DNA of 64,000 nucleotides from positions 74,064,496 to 74,128,495 of the forward strand of contig CM051457.1 of the NCBI GenBank assembly GCA_028274465.1, in the 5' to 3' direction. Of this stretch, positions 21,412 through 32,749 are shown piece after piece. The notes under the pieces were generated by a model. The model was not told the DNA's origin and did not search any database. It was given only the letters and a program-made list of their open reading frames with translations. The stretch comes from Plantago ovata. Its lineage: Eukaryota > Streptophyta > Magnoliopsida > Lamiales > Plantaginaceae. The stretch's first letter is position 1. Each line of letters opens with the position of its first letter. Made by a program: the position numbers and the translations under genes.

Positions 21412-22815
21412 TGATGATGTCGTTTTTCACCAATTAAATTTGTTTTAAAAGCCTAAGAACACTTATCACTACACAAACTAGAGTGCAATGGCAAGTTGTC
21501 CACGAGTGTCGTTCTCTCGGGACCTAACGTGGCTTTGCTTGGGGTTTTTGCAAGTAAATTCAGTTAACGAGTTCAAAAGTTTAGAGAACCGTTTCCTTTG
21601 AACAATAGCAACGAGAAATCAGATTTATGTAAGCAAGTTTGGAAAACGGTTGGTTGTAGAAATCAAATACACATGCATGGGTTACGTATATGCTCACAAG
21701 TTCAGTGCGTAGAACCTTCGATCAAGTCTGCTAAGCAACTCGTCTAGGCAAATTTAAGACACACATCATGAAAGATCACTATCAATACTTTAGAGGTGCT
21801 TGTCACCAACACCATTTATCTAGCATGCTGCAAATCTCTAACATACAATCCTATAGCTTTCAATGACCAAGAGTTTGTCACTATACTCAATTCGAATATA
21901 TTTTATAGGCAACTAAGAATCATATGAAGGGATTTGCAGCAAGATTGAATCACAATCTCATGTAAGCATAAACATAACCCATAGCATGCATATTCTACAT
22001 TCTACCACCAACACAAAAGATTTAGCTACTCATATTCATCAACATAGACATCAATTCATATGAATAATAATCAGAATACATCATATCAAACTACAAGACA
22101 AGAGAGTGATACAAGTTACCACCAAAGCTGTCACTAACCGGTGGAAATCAAAGAAAACCTCTCCGTAGATGATTACAAAGGATGAATCTTAATCAAAACC
22201 TTGAATCCCAAGCTAAAATTCAAAGTAATCTGAATATTCTCTGAGTTTTGGGGCTTAGGAGCTCTCCAAAACCAAGTTACAGTTCAAAAGATCTTCAAAA
22301 AATGACCAAAGATCAGATCTAAGAAGGAAAATCCGAAAACGTAACCGCTGCCAAGCGGACCGCTTGGAGAAGCCAAGCGGAGTGCTTGGCAAGCGAAGCG
22401 CTTCGGGCACGCCAAGCGCTTCGCTTGACTTCTGTGCCAAAGGTCCTGGAAATTGAAGCGGAGCGCTTCACTATTCCAGGCGCTTAGCTTGGCTCCTGGG
22501 CAGATTTTTGTCTTCAAACTCAATCTTTTTGCCCTCGCATGGCCCTCGGGTGCCTTGGACTCATCCTTCTCGATGCTTATTGATGCTCAAACACTTACGA
22601 ACAAGCCACAGAGATTGGGGAACTTCAACGGGGCCATCTTTTCCATCAAAAAGCATCGTTTTTAGCTCCAAAAACGCCGTTTCGTACCTAAGTGCCTGAA
22701 AATGCAGAAAACACAAAACGTGACACAATTCTACAAAACTAACCAAAAACAAGGCTAAAAGATAGCAAAAGAAGGTGAAAAAGACAAGATGAACGCGTCA
22801 AAAATACGTTCATCA
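21412..22815 (-). repeat. 3' LTR of C1
   Basis: TGATGATGTCG...CGTTCATCA as written on the plus strand. It contains the palindrome cluster (22346-22500) and the conserved block AAACGTGACACAATTCTA (22716-22733). It is nearly identical to 25621-27025 and to the C2, C3 and C4 LTRs. Confidence 0.93.
22346..22500. repeat. AAGCGG palindrome cluster of C-family LTRs
   Basis: CCAAGCGGACCGCTTGG (22351-22367) is a perfect inverted repeat around one base, followed by CCAAGCGGAGTGCTTGG, a GCGAAGCGCTTCG block and further copies. Equivalent clusters are at about 26555-26705, 29395-29545, 34588-34735, 36945-37095 and 42868-43020. They are far more GC-rich than the surrounding AT-rich LTR and produce spurious ORFs on both strands. 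Confidence 0.85.
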
Positions 22816-24726
22816 AACTCCCAAAACCAAACCTTTGCTTGTCCTCAAGCAACAAACTATCCTAAATGCAACACAAAAGGAGTCTCATGCCAAGTAAAGT
22901 GAACTAATCTATTGAATCTACCAAATGCTTATGTACAAAACCAAATGAGCATGACATGCAAATAGGTTGAAGTATGCCTGGATTGCGAGTATACACATTC
23001 TCAAGTGCACTTGGTTAAACAAAGGAGTCTCTCGTAACATCTTCTACCTGGACCTGGTCAGTGACGACACAATGATGCATGTTATCATACTACAATTGCC
23101 CCGTGCCTATGAAACCGAGGACTTACTTCTGTTCACCAAGCGAGACTTTTCCTCAAGAGAGGGCGCACCAATACTGGCTCTCATAAAACGAAGGAGGGTT
23201 CCCTTAGTAGATAACACTCCCATATTCTACCCAGACTCTCAAGAACGAGCCTCTTTCAACCACTTCTTGAATAGCAAGACGAGGGTGATCAAGAACAGGC
23301 CTTGGACAAGGCGACACGAAACGAAAGATAGAATTTACAACTCGACACTTCACAAGAACAAAATATTTTCATGACACTTGACACTACGAGACTGCTTTTG
23401 GCTTGCAACGACCCTTCTTTTGGTTTTGGGTCTTATTCTTTATTTTCTTTTTTCTTTTTTTTATTTTCGTTTCTCTTTTTTTTTCTTTTCTTTTTCTCTT
23501 TCTTTTTTTTTTTTTTTTTTTATATAGGGGCAAGCAGCAGTACTATGTTTCAAAAACACCTCCCCAAACCTATTCGAGAGAATAGGTTTGAGCACAAAGA
23601 CGAAAAGGGAAAAAAAGGAAAGACTCTTTACAAAGACACCTCCCCAAACCTATTCTAAAGAATAGGTTGGGATACAAAACAAAAAGAAAAAGAAAAAGGA
23701 AACTTTACAACGACTCAAAGACGAAAGACAAGATCAACGAAGCAACCCCCTCCCCAAACCAATTCAATAGAATAGGTTTAATACAAGGAATCGCACACCT
23801 CACACTACCTCCTTCCTAGGCATTTGGCAATCTCAAATCGAGGTGAAGAACTTGTCGCCTCTTACGTACATAATTACACGGGTTACAACCATAGACTCTA
23901 ACATGCATCATTTCATAAGGCCATCGCGAACCACAGCAGAAGAAACACCACTCAAGGTGATGTCGAGACTACTAACCTTAACTAGTGCACATGCGAATGT
24001 GACAAACCAAGCGAGACAAGCCTCAAACTACTTGCAAAGTGATGCAACATATGATCAATGGCCATAAACACTTAGTCTACTCAATAAAAAAGTTTAAAAG
24101 ACTTGGCAATAAACTCCACACACAACAACGTGCAACAACTAATCTAGGGATGATATGCATGCAAAAATTTGAAAAAACACGACAAATCACATGAACTTGA
24201 GTAAAATCAGGCACGACAAAGAAAAGTTGAAAGAAAAGGAAAAATTGGATTGAAAGTACACTTCCCTGAGATAAAGGTTCGTGTCCAATCTCCTATATAT
24301 GAGTAGTACCTGAAAGGACTCAAGAAACAAGTGAAAACGGGTGCGCAAAGGTGAGAAGAATGGAAAAACGAGGAAAATCTGGGTACAGGGTCCAAGCGGA
24401 CCGCTTGGCGGGAGCCAAGCGGTTCGCTTGGCCAAGCGGGGCGCTTGGGAGGCTCCAGGCCTCCGCTTGAATTTCCAGGAAGTTGCAAAACTTCCTGGAA
24501 TTTGAAGCGGACCGCTTGGTCCTTCGAGGCGCTTCGCTTGGCCCTGTTTCCAGATTTTCGATGTTTTTCCTCTCTTAATCACGTAAGGTACCAAGGCAAA
24601 AACTAAACTAAACTAATCACGACAAAAGGCACACAGGCCACAACTACAAAAGCAAATAAAGAGTACAAGAGTCAAAAGCCATAGCATCAATTAAGAGTAT
24701 CAAAAAGGAATACAACCACCGCAAAA
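22816..24726 (-). other. C1 3' non-coding region
   Basis: In element order (leftward) it holds an internal palindrome cluster (24545-24388), three hairpin positions (23757-23778, 23647-23668, 23567-23588), a homopurine tract of about 90 bases on the element strand (23521-23429), and the PPT cassette (22850-22816). The internal PPT cassette of C2 (31225-31271) is missing through a deletion near 24205. No convincing ORF; a 135-codon plus-strand frame (22967-23374) is antisense and not kept in F or E. Confidence 0.7.
24388..24545. repeat. Internal AAGCGG palindrome cluster of C1
   Basis: The palindrome type of the C LTR occurs again downstream of ORF2, outside any LTR: CCAAGCGGACCGCTTGG near 24392, then imperfect copies to 24545. 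The counterpart in C2 is 31446-31605; C2 has a further cluster upstream of ORF2 at 33490-33735. Confidence 0.85.
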
Positions 24727-25577
24727 TCACTCGGATTTGAACCCTTGCTCTACTTCGAAGCGGTGGAGTATCAGATCGTGTGTCTCTATGTCGATTGGTT
24801 CCCTCGATGCCTCGGTGAGCTGGATGTTTGGCACATTTGCTTTCTCACACATAGCAGTGATCAGATTTGGGAAGACTAGTGGGTGACCGGGTTCTCGTTT
24901 AATCTCGAATTGCTGGAAGATGATGTCCCCCGGAGTGATGGGCAAGTTTGCCATGAGGGAATAGACTAAGATCCCGACTTCTGGCGTTATCTATTCGGTT
25001 ATGAGTCCCGGGATCAGATTAGCTACCACGAAAGGTAGGATCATGCGGGCGTGCAAATGCAAATCTTTATACTTCAAGGTGTTATCGAGACGCGTCTTCC
25101 TTGGCTTATAGTCCTCGGTTGTCAGAACCCCGGCTATCTTCCTCGGAAACTTCTCAATCGTTGGGTCATAGACATAGTGCACAAAGGGATCACTCACATA
25201 GTATGCTACCTTATTCTTGTCTTCCCGCAAGGGTTCCCCTAGTCCCATAATGAAACTAGTGATACTCAATGGCGAGAAAGGGACCATCACACCACAAATA
25301 GGTACTGCTTCGGCCTTATAGTTATAGTCCTCGAAGGCAATGTGGAACTCATCGACAAGGTCTCTATCCCATCCGCAGAGTTCTTTCCCATAGAAGGTCC
25401 ATCCTCTCGCCGTTATAAGCCTGGTAAGGTGAGCGTAGGGTGCATAGGGTACATCAAAGAAAAGCCCCTTGTTCTCATATTTTGTCCCCTTTAGTATGTC
25501 CAAATCCTTTGAAGTAAAGGAGATGCTACGGTCCCAAATCACTGACCGTTCTCCTCCCCGATAGAAGTTGTATCGGA
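24727..25577 (-). pseudogene. C1 ORF2 fragment (plant transposon protein-like)
   Basis: Matches C2 ORF2 (32749-31784) closely but lacks its N-terminus, because the element leader is joined directly at about 25577. An in-frame TAG at about 24989 splits it. Kept features are WDRSISFTSK, the GWDRDLV.EFHIAFEDYNY region and the C-terminal HDLILHRFEVEQGF. The domain resembles PF20167 and Athila ORF1-type proteins; its molecular role is unknown. Confidence 0.75.
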
Positions 25578-25599
25578 AACACCAACCAAAGGAGTTAAG

Positions 25600-25617
25600 T
25601 CCCCGGCAACGGCGCCA
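25600..25617 (-). promoter_or_regulatory. Primer binding site of C1
   Basis: Minus strand TGGCGCCGTTGCCGGGGA, three bases from the LTR end at 25621. The same site is at 35992-36009 in C3. Confidence 0.9.
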
Positions 25618-25620
25618 AAT

Positions 25621-27025
25621 TGATGATGTCGTTTTTCACCAATTAAATTTGTTTTAAAAGCCTAAGAACACTTATCACTACACAAACTAGAGTGCAATGG
25701 CAAGTTGTCCCCGAGTGTCGTTCTCTCGGGACCTAACGTGGCTTTGCTTGGGGTTTTTGCAAGTAAATTCAGTCAACGAGTTCAAATGTTTAGAGAATCG
25801 TTTCCTTTGAACAATAGCAACGAGAAATCAGATTGATGTAAGCAAGTTTGGAAAACGGTTGGTGGTAGAAATCAAATACACATGCATGGGTTACGTATAT
25901 GCTCACAAGTTCAGTGCGTAGAACCTTCGATCAAGTCTGCTAAGCAACTCGTCTAGGCAAATTTAAGACACACATCATGAAAGATCAATATCAATACTTT
26001 AGAGGTGCTTGTCACCAACACCATTTATCTAGCATGCTGCAAATATCTAACATACAATCCTATAGCTTTCATTGACCAACAGTTTGTCACTATACTCAAT
26101 TCGAATATATTTTATAGGCAACTAAGAATCATATGAAGGGATTTGAAGTAAGATTGAATCACAATCTCATGTAAGCATAAACTTAACCCATAGCATGCAT
26201 ATTCTACATTCTACCACCAACACAAAAGATTTAGCTACTCATATTCATCAACATAGACATCAATTCATATGAATAATAATCAGAATACATCATATCAAAC
26301 TACAAGACAAGAGAGTGATACAAGTTACCACCAAAGCTGTCACTAATCGGTGGAAATCAAAGAAAACCTCTCCGTAGATGATTACAAAGGATGAATCCCA
26401 ATCAAAACCTTGAATCCCAAGCTAAAATACAAAGTAATCTGAATATTCTCTGAGTTTTGGGGCTTAGGAGCTCTCCAAAACAAAGTTACAGTTCAAAAGA
26501 TCTTCAAAAAATGACCAAAGATCAGATCTAAGAAGAAAAATCCGAAAACGTAACCGCTGCCAAGCGGACCGCTTGGAGAAGCCAAGCAGAGCGCTTGGCA
26601 AGCGAAGCGCTTCGGGCACGCCAAGCGCTTCGCTTGGCTTCTGTGCCAAAGCTCCTGGAAATTGAAGCGGAGCGCTTCACTATTCCAGGCGCTTAGCTTG
26701 GTTCCTGGGCAGATTTTTGTCTTCAAACTCAATCTTTTTGCCCTCGCATGGCCCTCGGGTGCCTTGGACTCATCCTTCTCGATGCTTATTGATGCTCAAA
26801 CACTTACGAACAAGCCACGGAGATTGGGGAACTTCAACGGGGCCATCTTTTCCATCAAAAAGGCTCGTTTTTAGCTCCAAAAACGCCGTTTCGTACCTAA
26901 GTGCCTGAAAATGCAGAAAACACAAAACGTGACACAATTCTACAAAACTAACCAAAAAACAAGGCTAAAAGATAGCAAAAGAAGGTGAAAAAGACAAGAT
27001 GAACGCGTCAAAAATACGTTCATCA
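25621..27025 (-). repeat. 5' LTR of C1
   Basis: 1405 bp, preceded in the text by the PBS and ending CGTTCATCA at 27025, where D coding sequence resumes. It differs from 21412-22815 at only a few positions, so C1 is young. Confidence 0.93.
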
Positions 27026-28338
27026 TAGAAAAATTGAAGTCCATTCGAATTCTACTTGCGATAGCTGCCTACTATGATTATGAGATCTGGCAGATGGATG
27101 TAAAGACTGCCTTCCTCAATGGCAACCTTGAGGAAGAGGTCTATATGGTATAGCCGGAAGGTTTTATTAGTAAAACCAGGCCAACTGTTGTATGCAAATT
27201 ACAAAGATCCATCTATGGGCTAAAGCAAGCGTCGAGGAGCTGGAATATCCGCTTTGATGAAGCTGTCAAATCGTTTGACTTCATCAGAAGCAAGGAAGAT
27301 CCCTGTGTCTACGCTAGGCACAGCGACAAGGGAGTCGTTTTCATGATCATTTATGTTGATGACATTTTGATCATGGGAAACAATGTCTCTATACTAGAAG
27401 ATACTAAAATTTGGTTATCAAGTACCTTCTCGATGAAGGACTTGGGTGAAGTGAACTACATCCTAGGGATCAAGATCTTTAGAGATAGATCCAAGAGGAT
27501 GTTAGGATTGACACAGTCCACCTACATCGATAAAATACTGAAGCGTTATAAAATGGACGACTCAAAGAGAGGCTTTCTCCCAGCTAGGCATGGGATTGTC
27601 TTATCAGTTAAGGATGGTCCTAAAACTGATGAAGAAAGAAACGCAATGAGTCGTGTGCCCTAGGCTTCGGCAGTAGGGTCTATAATGTATGCAATGAATT
27701 GCACAAGGCCCGATGTGGCATATGCGCTTAGTGTCACTTGTCGACACCAACAGAATCCAGGAGTACCTCACTGGACTGCTGTAAAGAACATTCTTAAGTA
27801 CCTTCGACGGACTAAAGAGATGTTCTTGGTGTTTGGTGGAGAACCAGAATTAAAGATGACTGGGTATGTCGACGCTGGATTTGAATCAGATCCTGATGAC
27901 TTTAAGTCACAGACAAGATACGTATGCAAATTGAACGGAGGAGCTGTCTGTTGGAAGAGTTATAAGCAAGCCACGGTTGCTGACTCATCCACAGAAGCCG
28001 AGTACATTGCTGCATCAGAAGCATCGAAAGAAGCTGTCTGGATTTCAGAGTTCTTGAAGGAATTGAGGGTTGTTCCTGCTCCCAGTCCAATAACGATTTA
28101 TTGTGACAATACGGGCGCCGTCGCTCAAGCTAGGGAGCCTAGATCTACAAACAAGAACAAACATGTACTTAGAAAATATCACGTTATACATGAGATTATA
28201 GATAGAGGAGAAGTTAGTATAGAACGTGTCTCTACCACGGACAACGTGGCAGATCCTTTCACCAAGGTCTTAACAGTGGAAGTCCACTTAAGACATTATG
28301 CTAATGTGGGTATTAGGCATAAAGGTGACTGGCTCTAG
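27026..28338 (+). pseudogene. D pol, part 2 (reverse transcriptase and RNase H)
   Basis: Resumes in the RT with IWQMDVKTAFLNG, then the catalytic YVDDILI motif (about 27352), LGVNYILGI-type blocks and the RNase H region: GYVDAGFESD, SSTEAEYIA, the CDNTGAVA block and DNVADPFTK. In-frame TAG codons at 27151 and 27661. It ends at TAG 28336-28338, fifteen bases before the 3' LTR. The DEDD-type RNase H residues appear present. Inactive because of the stops and C1. Confidence 0.9.
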
Positions 28339-28341
28339 TCC

Positions 28342-28351
28342 AAGTGGGAGA
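28342..28351 (+). promoter_or_regulatory. Polypurine tract of D
   Basis: AAGTGGGAGA just before the LTR start TGATAGTG at 28353, the usual arrangement for Copia elements of this type. Confidence 0.85.
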
Positions 28352-28352
28352 T

Positions 28353-28462
28353 TGATAGTGTATATGTCCTAGAGACAGTCCTTATTAAGGGCATGGAGCC
28401 CTTATAGAGGGCACAGGTCAACGTAATATAATATATGTTTGTTGCTTTTACTATTGAGTATC
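28353..28462 (+). repeat. D 3' LTR, first segment
   Basis: Starts TGATAGTGTATATG after the PPT and is cut by C2 at GTATC (28458-28462). Confidence 0.88.
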
Positions 28463-29867
28463 TGATGATGTCGTTTTTCACCAATTAAATTTGTTTTAAA
28501 AGCCTAAGAACACTTATCACTACACAAACTAGAGTGCAATGGCAAGTTGTCCCCGAGTGTCGTTCTCTCGGGACCTAACGTGGCTTTGTTTGAGGTTTTT
28601 GCTAGTAATTTCAGTCAACGATTTCAAATGTTGATAGAATCGTTTTCTTTAGAACAAAGCAACGAGAAATCAGATTTATGTAATCAAGCTTGGAAAACGG
28701 TTGGTGGTAGAAATCAAATACACATGCATGGGTTACGAATATGCTCACAAGTTCAATGCGTAAAACCTTCGATCAAGTCTGCTAAGCAACTCGTCTAGGC
28801 AAATTTAAGACACACATCATGAAAGATCACTATCAATACTTTAGAGGTGCTTGTCACCAACACCATTTATCTAGCATGCTGCAAATCTCTAACATACAAT
28901 CCTATAGCTTTCATTGACCAAGATTTTGTCACTATACTCAATTCGAATATATTTTATAGGCAACTAAGAATCATATGAAGGGATTTGCAGCAAGATTGAA
29001 TCACAATCTCATGTAAGCATAAACATAACCCATAGCATGCATATTCTACATTCTACCACCAACACAAAAGATTTAGCTACTCATATTCATCAACATAGAC
29101 ATCAATTCATATGAATAATAATCAGAATACATCATATCAAAATACAAGACAAGAGAGTGATACAAGTTACCACCAAAGCTGTCACTAATCGGTGGAAAGC
29201 AAAGAAAACCTCTCCGTAGATGATTACAAAGGATGAATCCCAATCAAAACCTTGAATCCCAAGCTAAAATACAATGTAATCTGAGTTTTCTATGAGTTTT
29301 GGGGCTTAGGAGCTCTCCAAAACGAAGTTACCGTTCAAAAGATATTCAAAAAATGATCAAAGATCAGATCTAAGAAAGAAAATCCGAAAACGTAACCGCT
29401 GCCAAGCGGACCGCTTGGAGAGGCCAAGCGGAGCGCTTGGCAAGCGAAGCGCTTCGGGCACTCCAAGCGCTTCGCTTGGCTTCTGTGCCAAAGCTCCTGG
29501 AAATTGAAGCGGAGCGCTTCACTATTCCAGGCGCTTAGCTTGGCTCCTGGGCAGATTATTGTCTTCAAACTCAATCTTTTTGCCCTCGCATGGCCCTCGG
29601 GTGCCTTGGACTCATCCTTCTCGATGCTTATTGATGCTCAAACACTTACGAACAAGCCACGGAGATTGGGGAACTTCAACGGGGCCATCTTTTCCATCAA
29701 AAAGGATCGTTTTTAGCTCCAAAAACGCCGTTTCGTACCTAAGTGCCTGAAAATGCAGAAAACACAAAACGTGACACTATTCTACAAAACTAACCAAAAA
29801 ACAAGGCTAGAAGATAGCAAAAGAAGGTAAAAAAGACAAGATGAACGCGTCAAAAATACGTTCATCA
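28463..29867 (-). repeat. 3' LTR of C2
   Basis: 1405 bp, same family as the C1 LTRs with a few percent difference. Palindrome cluster at about 29395-29545. PPT cassette just right of it: hairpin at 29889-29902 and pyrimidine run from 29868. Confidence 0.93.
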
Positions 29868-31783
29868 AACTCCCCAAACCAAACCTTTGCTTGTCCTCAA
29901 GCAACAAACTATCCTAAATGCAACACAAAAGGAGTCTCACGCCAAGTAAAGTGAACTAATCTATTGAATCTACCAAATGCTTATGAACAAAACCAAATGA
30001 GCATGACATGCAAATAGGTTGAAGTATGCCTCGATTGCGAATATACACATTCTCAAGTGCACTTGGTTCAACAAAGGAGTCTCACGTAACATCTTCTACC
30101 TAGACCTGGTCAGTGACGACACAATGATGCATGTTATCATACTACAATTGCCCCGTGCCTATGAAACCGAGGACTTACTTCTGTTCACCAAGCGAGACTT
30201 TTCCTCAAGAGAGGGCGAACCAACACTGGCTCTCATCAAACGAAGGAGGGTTCCCTTAGATAGATAACACTCCCCTATTCTACCCAGACTCTCAAGAATG
30301 AGCCTCTTTCAACCACTTCTTGAATAGCAAGATGAGGGTGGTCAAGAACAGGCCTTGGACAAAGGCGACACGAAACGAAAGATAGAATTTACAACTCGAC
30401 ACTTCACAATAACAAATATTTACATGACACTTGACACTTCGAGACTGCTTTTGGCTTGCAACGACCCTTCTTTTGCTTTTGGGTCTTATTCTTTATTTTC
30501 TTTCTTCTTTTTTTTTTTATTTTCTTTTCTCTTTTCTTTTTTCTTTTCTCTTTTTTCTTCTTTTCTTTTTTCTCCTCTTTTTTTTTCTTTTATATAGGGG
30601 CAAGCAGCAGTACTAAGTGTCAAAGACACCTCCCCAAACCTATTCGAGAGAATAGGTTAGGACACAAAACAAAAAGAAAAAAGAAAAGGAAACTTTACAA
30701 CGACTGAAATACGAAAGACAAGATCAACGAAGCAACCCCCTCCCCAAACCTATTCGATAGAATAGGTTTAATACAAGGAATCTCACACCTCACACTACCT
30801 CCTTCCTAGGCATTTGGCAATCTCTAATCGAGGTGAAGAACTTGTCACCTCTTACGTACATAATTACACGGTTACAACCATAGACTCTAACATGCATCAT
30901 TTTATAAGGCCATCGTGAACCGCACCAGAAGAAACACCACTCAAGGTGATGTCGAGACTACTAAGCTAAACTAGTGCACATGCGAATGTGACAAACCAAG
31001 CGAGACAAGCCTCAAGCTACTTGCAAAGTGATGCAACATATGATCAATGGTCATAAACACTTAGTCTACTCAATAAAAAAGTTCAAAGGACTTGGCAATA
31101 AACTCCACACACAACAACGTGCAACAACTAATCTAGGGATGATATGCATGCAAAAATTTGAAAAAACACGACAAATCACATGAAAATCAGGCATGTACAA
31201 ACCACACAAGCATATAGTACTGAAAATCCAATACCCCCTCCCCAAACATAAACTATTGCTCGTCCTCGAGCAAAGAAAAGTTGAATGAAAAGGAAAAATT
31301 GGATTGAAAGTACACTTCCCTGAGATAAAGGTTCGTGTCCAATCTCCTATATATGAGTAGTACCTGAAAGGACTCAAGAAACAAGTGAAAACGGTTGCGC
31401 AAAGGTGAGAAGAATGGAAAAAACGAGGAAAATCTGGGTACAGGGTCCAAGCGGACCGCTTGGCGGGAGCCAAGCGGTTCGCTTGGTCAAGCGGAGCGCT
31501 TGGGAGGCTCCAGGCGCTCCGCTTGAATTTTCAGGAAGTTGCAAAACTTCCTGGAATTTGAAGCGGACCGCTTGGCCCTTCCAAGCGCTTCGCTTGGCCC
31601 TGTTTCCAGATTTTCGATGTTTTTTCTATCTTAATCACCTAAGGCACCAAGACAAAAACTCGACTAAACTAATCACGACAAAAGGCACACAGGCCACAAC
31701 TACAAAAGCAAATAAAGAGATACAAGAGTCATAAGTCATAATATCAGATAAGAGTATCAAAGAGGAGTACCACCACCGCAAAA
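29868..31783 (-). other. C2 3' non-coding region
   Basis: Element order: palindrome cluster (31605-31446), internal PPT-like cassette (hairpin 31271-31258 followed by TTTGGGGAGGGGG to 31233), two hairpins (30768-30747 and 30658-30637), a purine-rich tract of about 105 bases (30593-30489), conserved blocks around 30300-30060, and the terminal PPT cassette. The same layout is seen in F (40363-41790) and E (56447-57925), although none of these regions codes for protein. Confidence 0.75.
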
Positions 31784-32749
31784 TCACTCAGATTCGAACC
31801 CTTGCTCTACTTCGAAGCGGTGGAGTACCAGATCGTGTGTCTCTATGCCAATTTGTTCCCTCGATGCCTCGGTGAGCCGGATGTTTGGCACATTTGCTCT
31901 CTCACACATAGCAGTTATCAGATGTGGGAAGACTAGTGGGTGGCCGGGTTCTCGTTTAATCTCGAATTGCTGGAAGATGATGTCCCCGGGAGTGATGGGC
32001 AAGTTCGCCATGAGGGAATAGACTAAGATCCCGACTTCCGGCGTTATCTCTTTGGTTATGAGTCCCGGGATCAGATTAGCTACCACGAAAGGTAGGATCA
32101 TGCGGGCGTGCAAATGCAAATCTTTATACTTCAAGGTGTTATCGAGACGCGTCTTCCTTGGCTTATAGTCCTCGGTTTTCAGAACCCCGGCTATCTTCCT
32201 CGGAAACTTCTCAATCGTTGGGTCATAGACATAGTGCACAAAGGGATCACTCACATAGTATGCTACCTTATTCTTGTCTTCCCGCAAGGGTTCCTCTAGT
32301 CCCATAATGAAACTAGTGATACTCAATGGCGAGAAAGGGACCATCACACCACGAATAGGTACTGCTTCGGCCTTATAGTTATAGTCCTCGAAGGCAATGT
32401 GGAACTCCTCGACAAGGTCTCTATCCCATCCGGAGAGTTCTTTCCCATAGAAGATCCATCTTCTCGCCGTTATAAGCCTGGTAAGGTGAGCATAGGGTGC
32501 ATAGGGTACATCAACGAAAAGTCCCTTGCTCTCATATTTTGTCCCCTTAAGTACGTCCAACTCCTTTGAAGTAAAGGAGATGCTACGGTCCCAAATCACT
32601 GACCGTTCTCCTCCCCTATAGAAGTTGTATCGGAACCTCCGCAATGCGTCCGATTCTTTGTATGGGTCACGGTTGCTTTCATCACGGGGAATCTCCTTGG
32701 AGGTTGAAGCTCCATCCTTCCTTGCTTTCTTCTTGGCTCTTGTGTCCAT
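31784..32749 (-). CDS. C2 ORF2: plant transposon protein-like, intact
   Basis: 321 residues from ATG 32749 (MDTRAKKKARKDG) to TGA 31784; an upstream in-frame ATG at 32830 is possible, but the codons before MDTRA look like leader. After a basic start comes one long domain: WDRSISFTSKELD, GWDRDLVEEFHIAFED, VPFSPLSITSFIMGL, then LHLHARMILPFVV, VYSLMANLPITPGD and a HPLVFPHLITAMC block. The order resembles PF20167 and Athila ORF1 proteins, found in many plant retrotransposons without known activity. No membrane segment or catalytic motif seen. It directly follows the protease region, with no RT between. It is the only cleanly open ORF of its kind in the C family here. Confidence 0.8.
   Translation of the reverse strand: MDTRAKKKARKDGASTSKEIPRDESNRDPYKESDALRRFRYNFYRGGERSVIWDRSISFTSKELDVLKGTKYESKGLFVDVPYAPYAHLTRLITARRWIFYGKELSGWDRDLVEEFHIAFEDYNYKAEAVPIRGVMVPFSPLSITSFIMGLEEPLREDKNKVAYYVSDPFVHYVYDPTIEKFPRKIAGVLKTEDYKPRKTRLDNTLKYKDLHLHARMILPFVVANLIPGLITKEITPEVGILVYSLMANLPITPGDIIFQQFEIKREPGHPLVFPHLITAMCERANVPNIRLTEASREQIGIETHDLVLHRFEVEQGFESE

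Larger units (their letters stand above)
21412..27025 (-). mobile_element. Element C1: deleted Athila-like non-autonomous element
   Basis: Two LTRs of 1404 and 1405 bp (21412-22815 and 25621-27025) flank 2.8 kb of internal sequence. Flanks are TAGCA (21407-21411) and TAGAA (27026-27030), a duplication with one change. The PBS (25617-25600) and PPT (22816 onward) set the minus orientation. About 30 bases after the PBS the leader is fused into the middle of ORF2, so gag and protease are gone. It interrupts the RT of D. Confidence 0.92.

Noticed and set aside
22346-22500. Clustered palindromes as a CRISPR-like array
   Set aside because: Units are adjacent or irregularly spaced, without unique spacers, and the context is a plant retrotransposon.
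22255-22700. Frames of 60-80 codons in every C-family LTR, on both strands
   Set aside because: They come from the GC palindromes and repeat in each LTR; they have no start context or domain.
22967-23374. 135-codon plus-strand frame in the C1 3' region, partly kept in C2 (30019-30267)
   Set aside because: It is antisense to the element, shortened in C2 and not open in F or E, where the DNA is similar. Conservation looks nucleotide-level, so I do not call it a gene.
30489-30593. Polypyrimidine stretch as a plain microsatellite
   Set aside because: It occurs at the same relative place in four elements of three families, so it is reported as an element feature.
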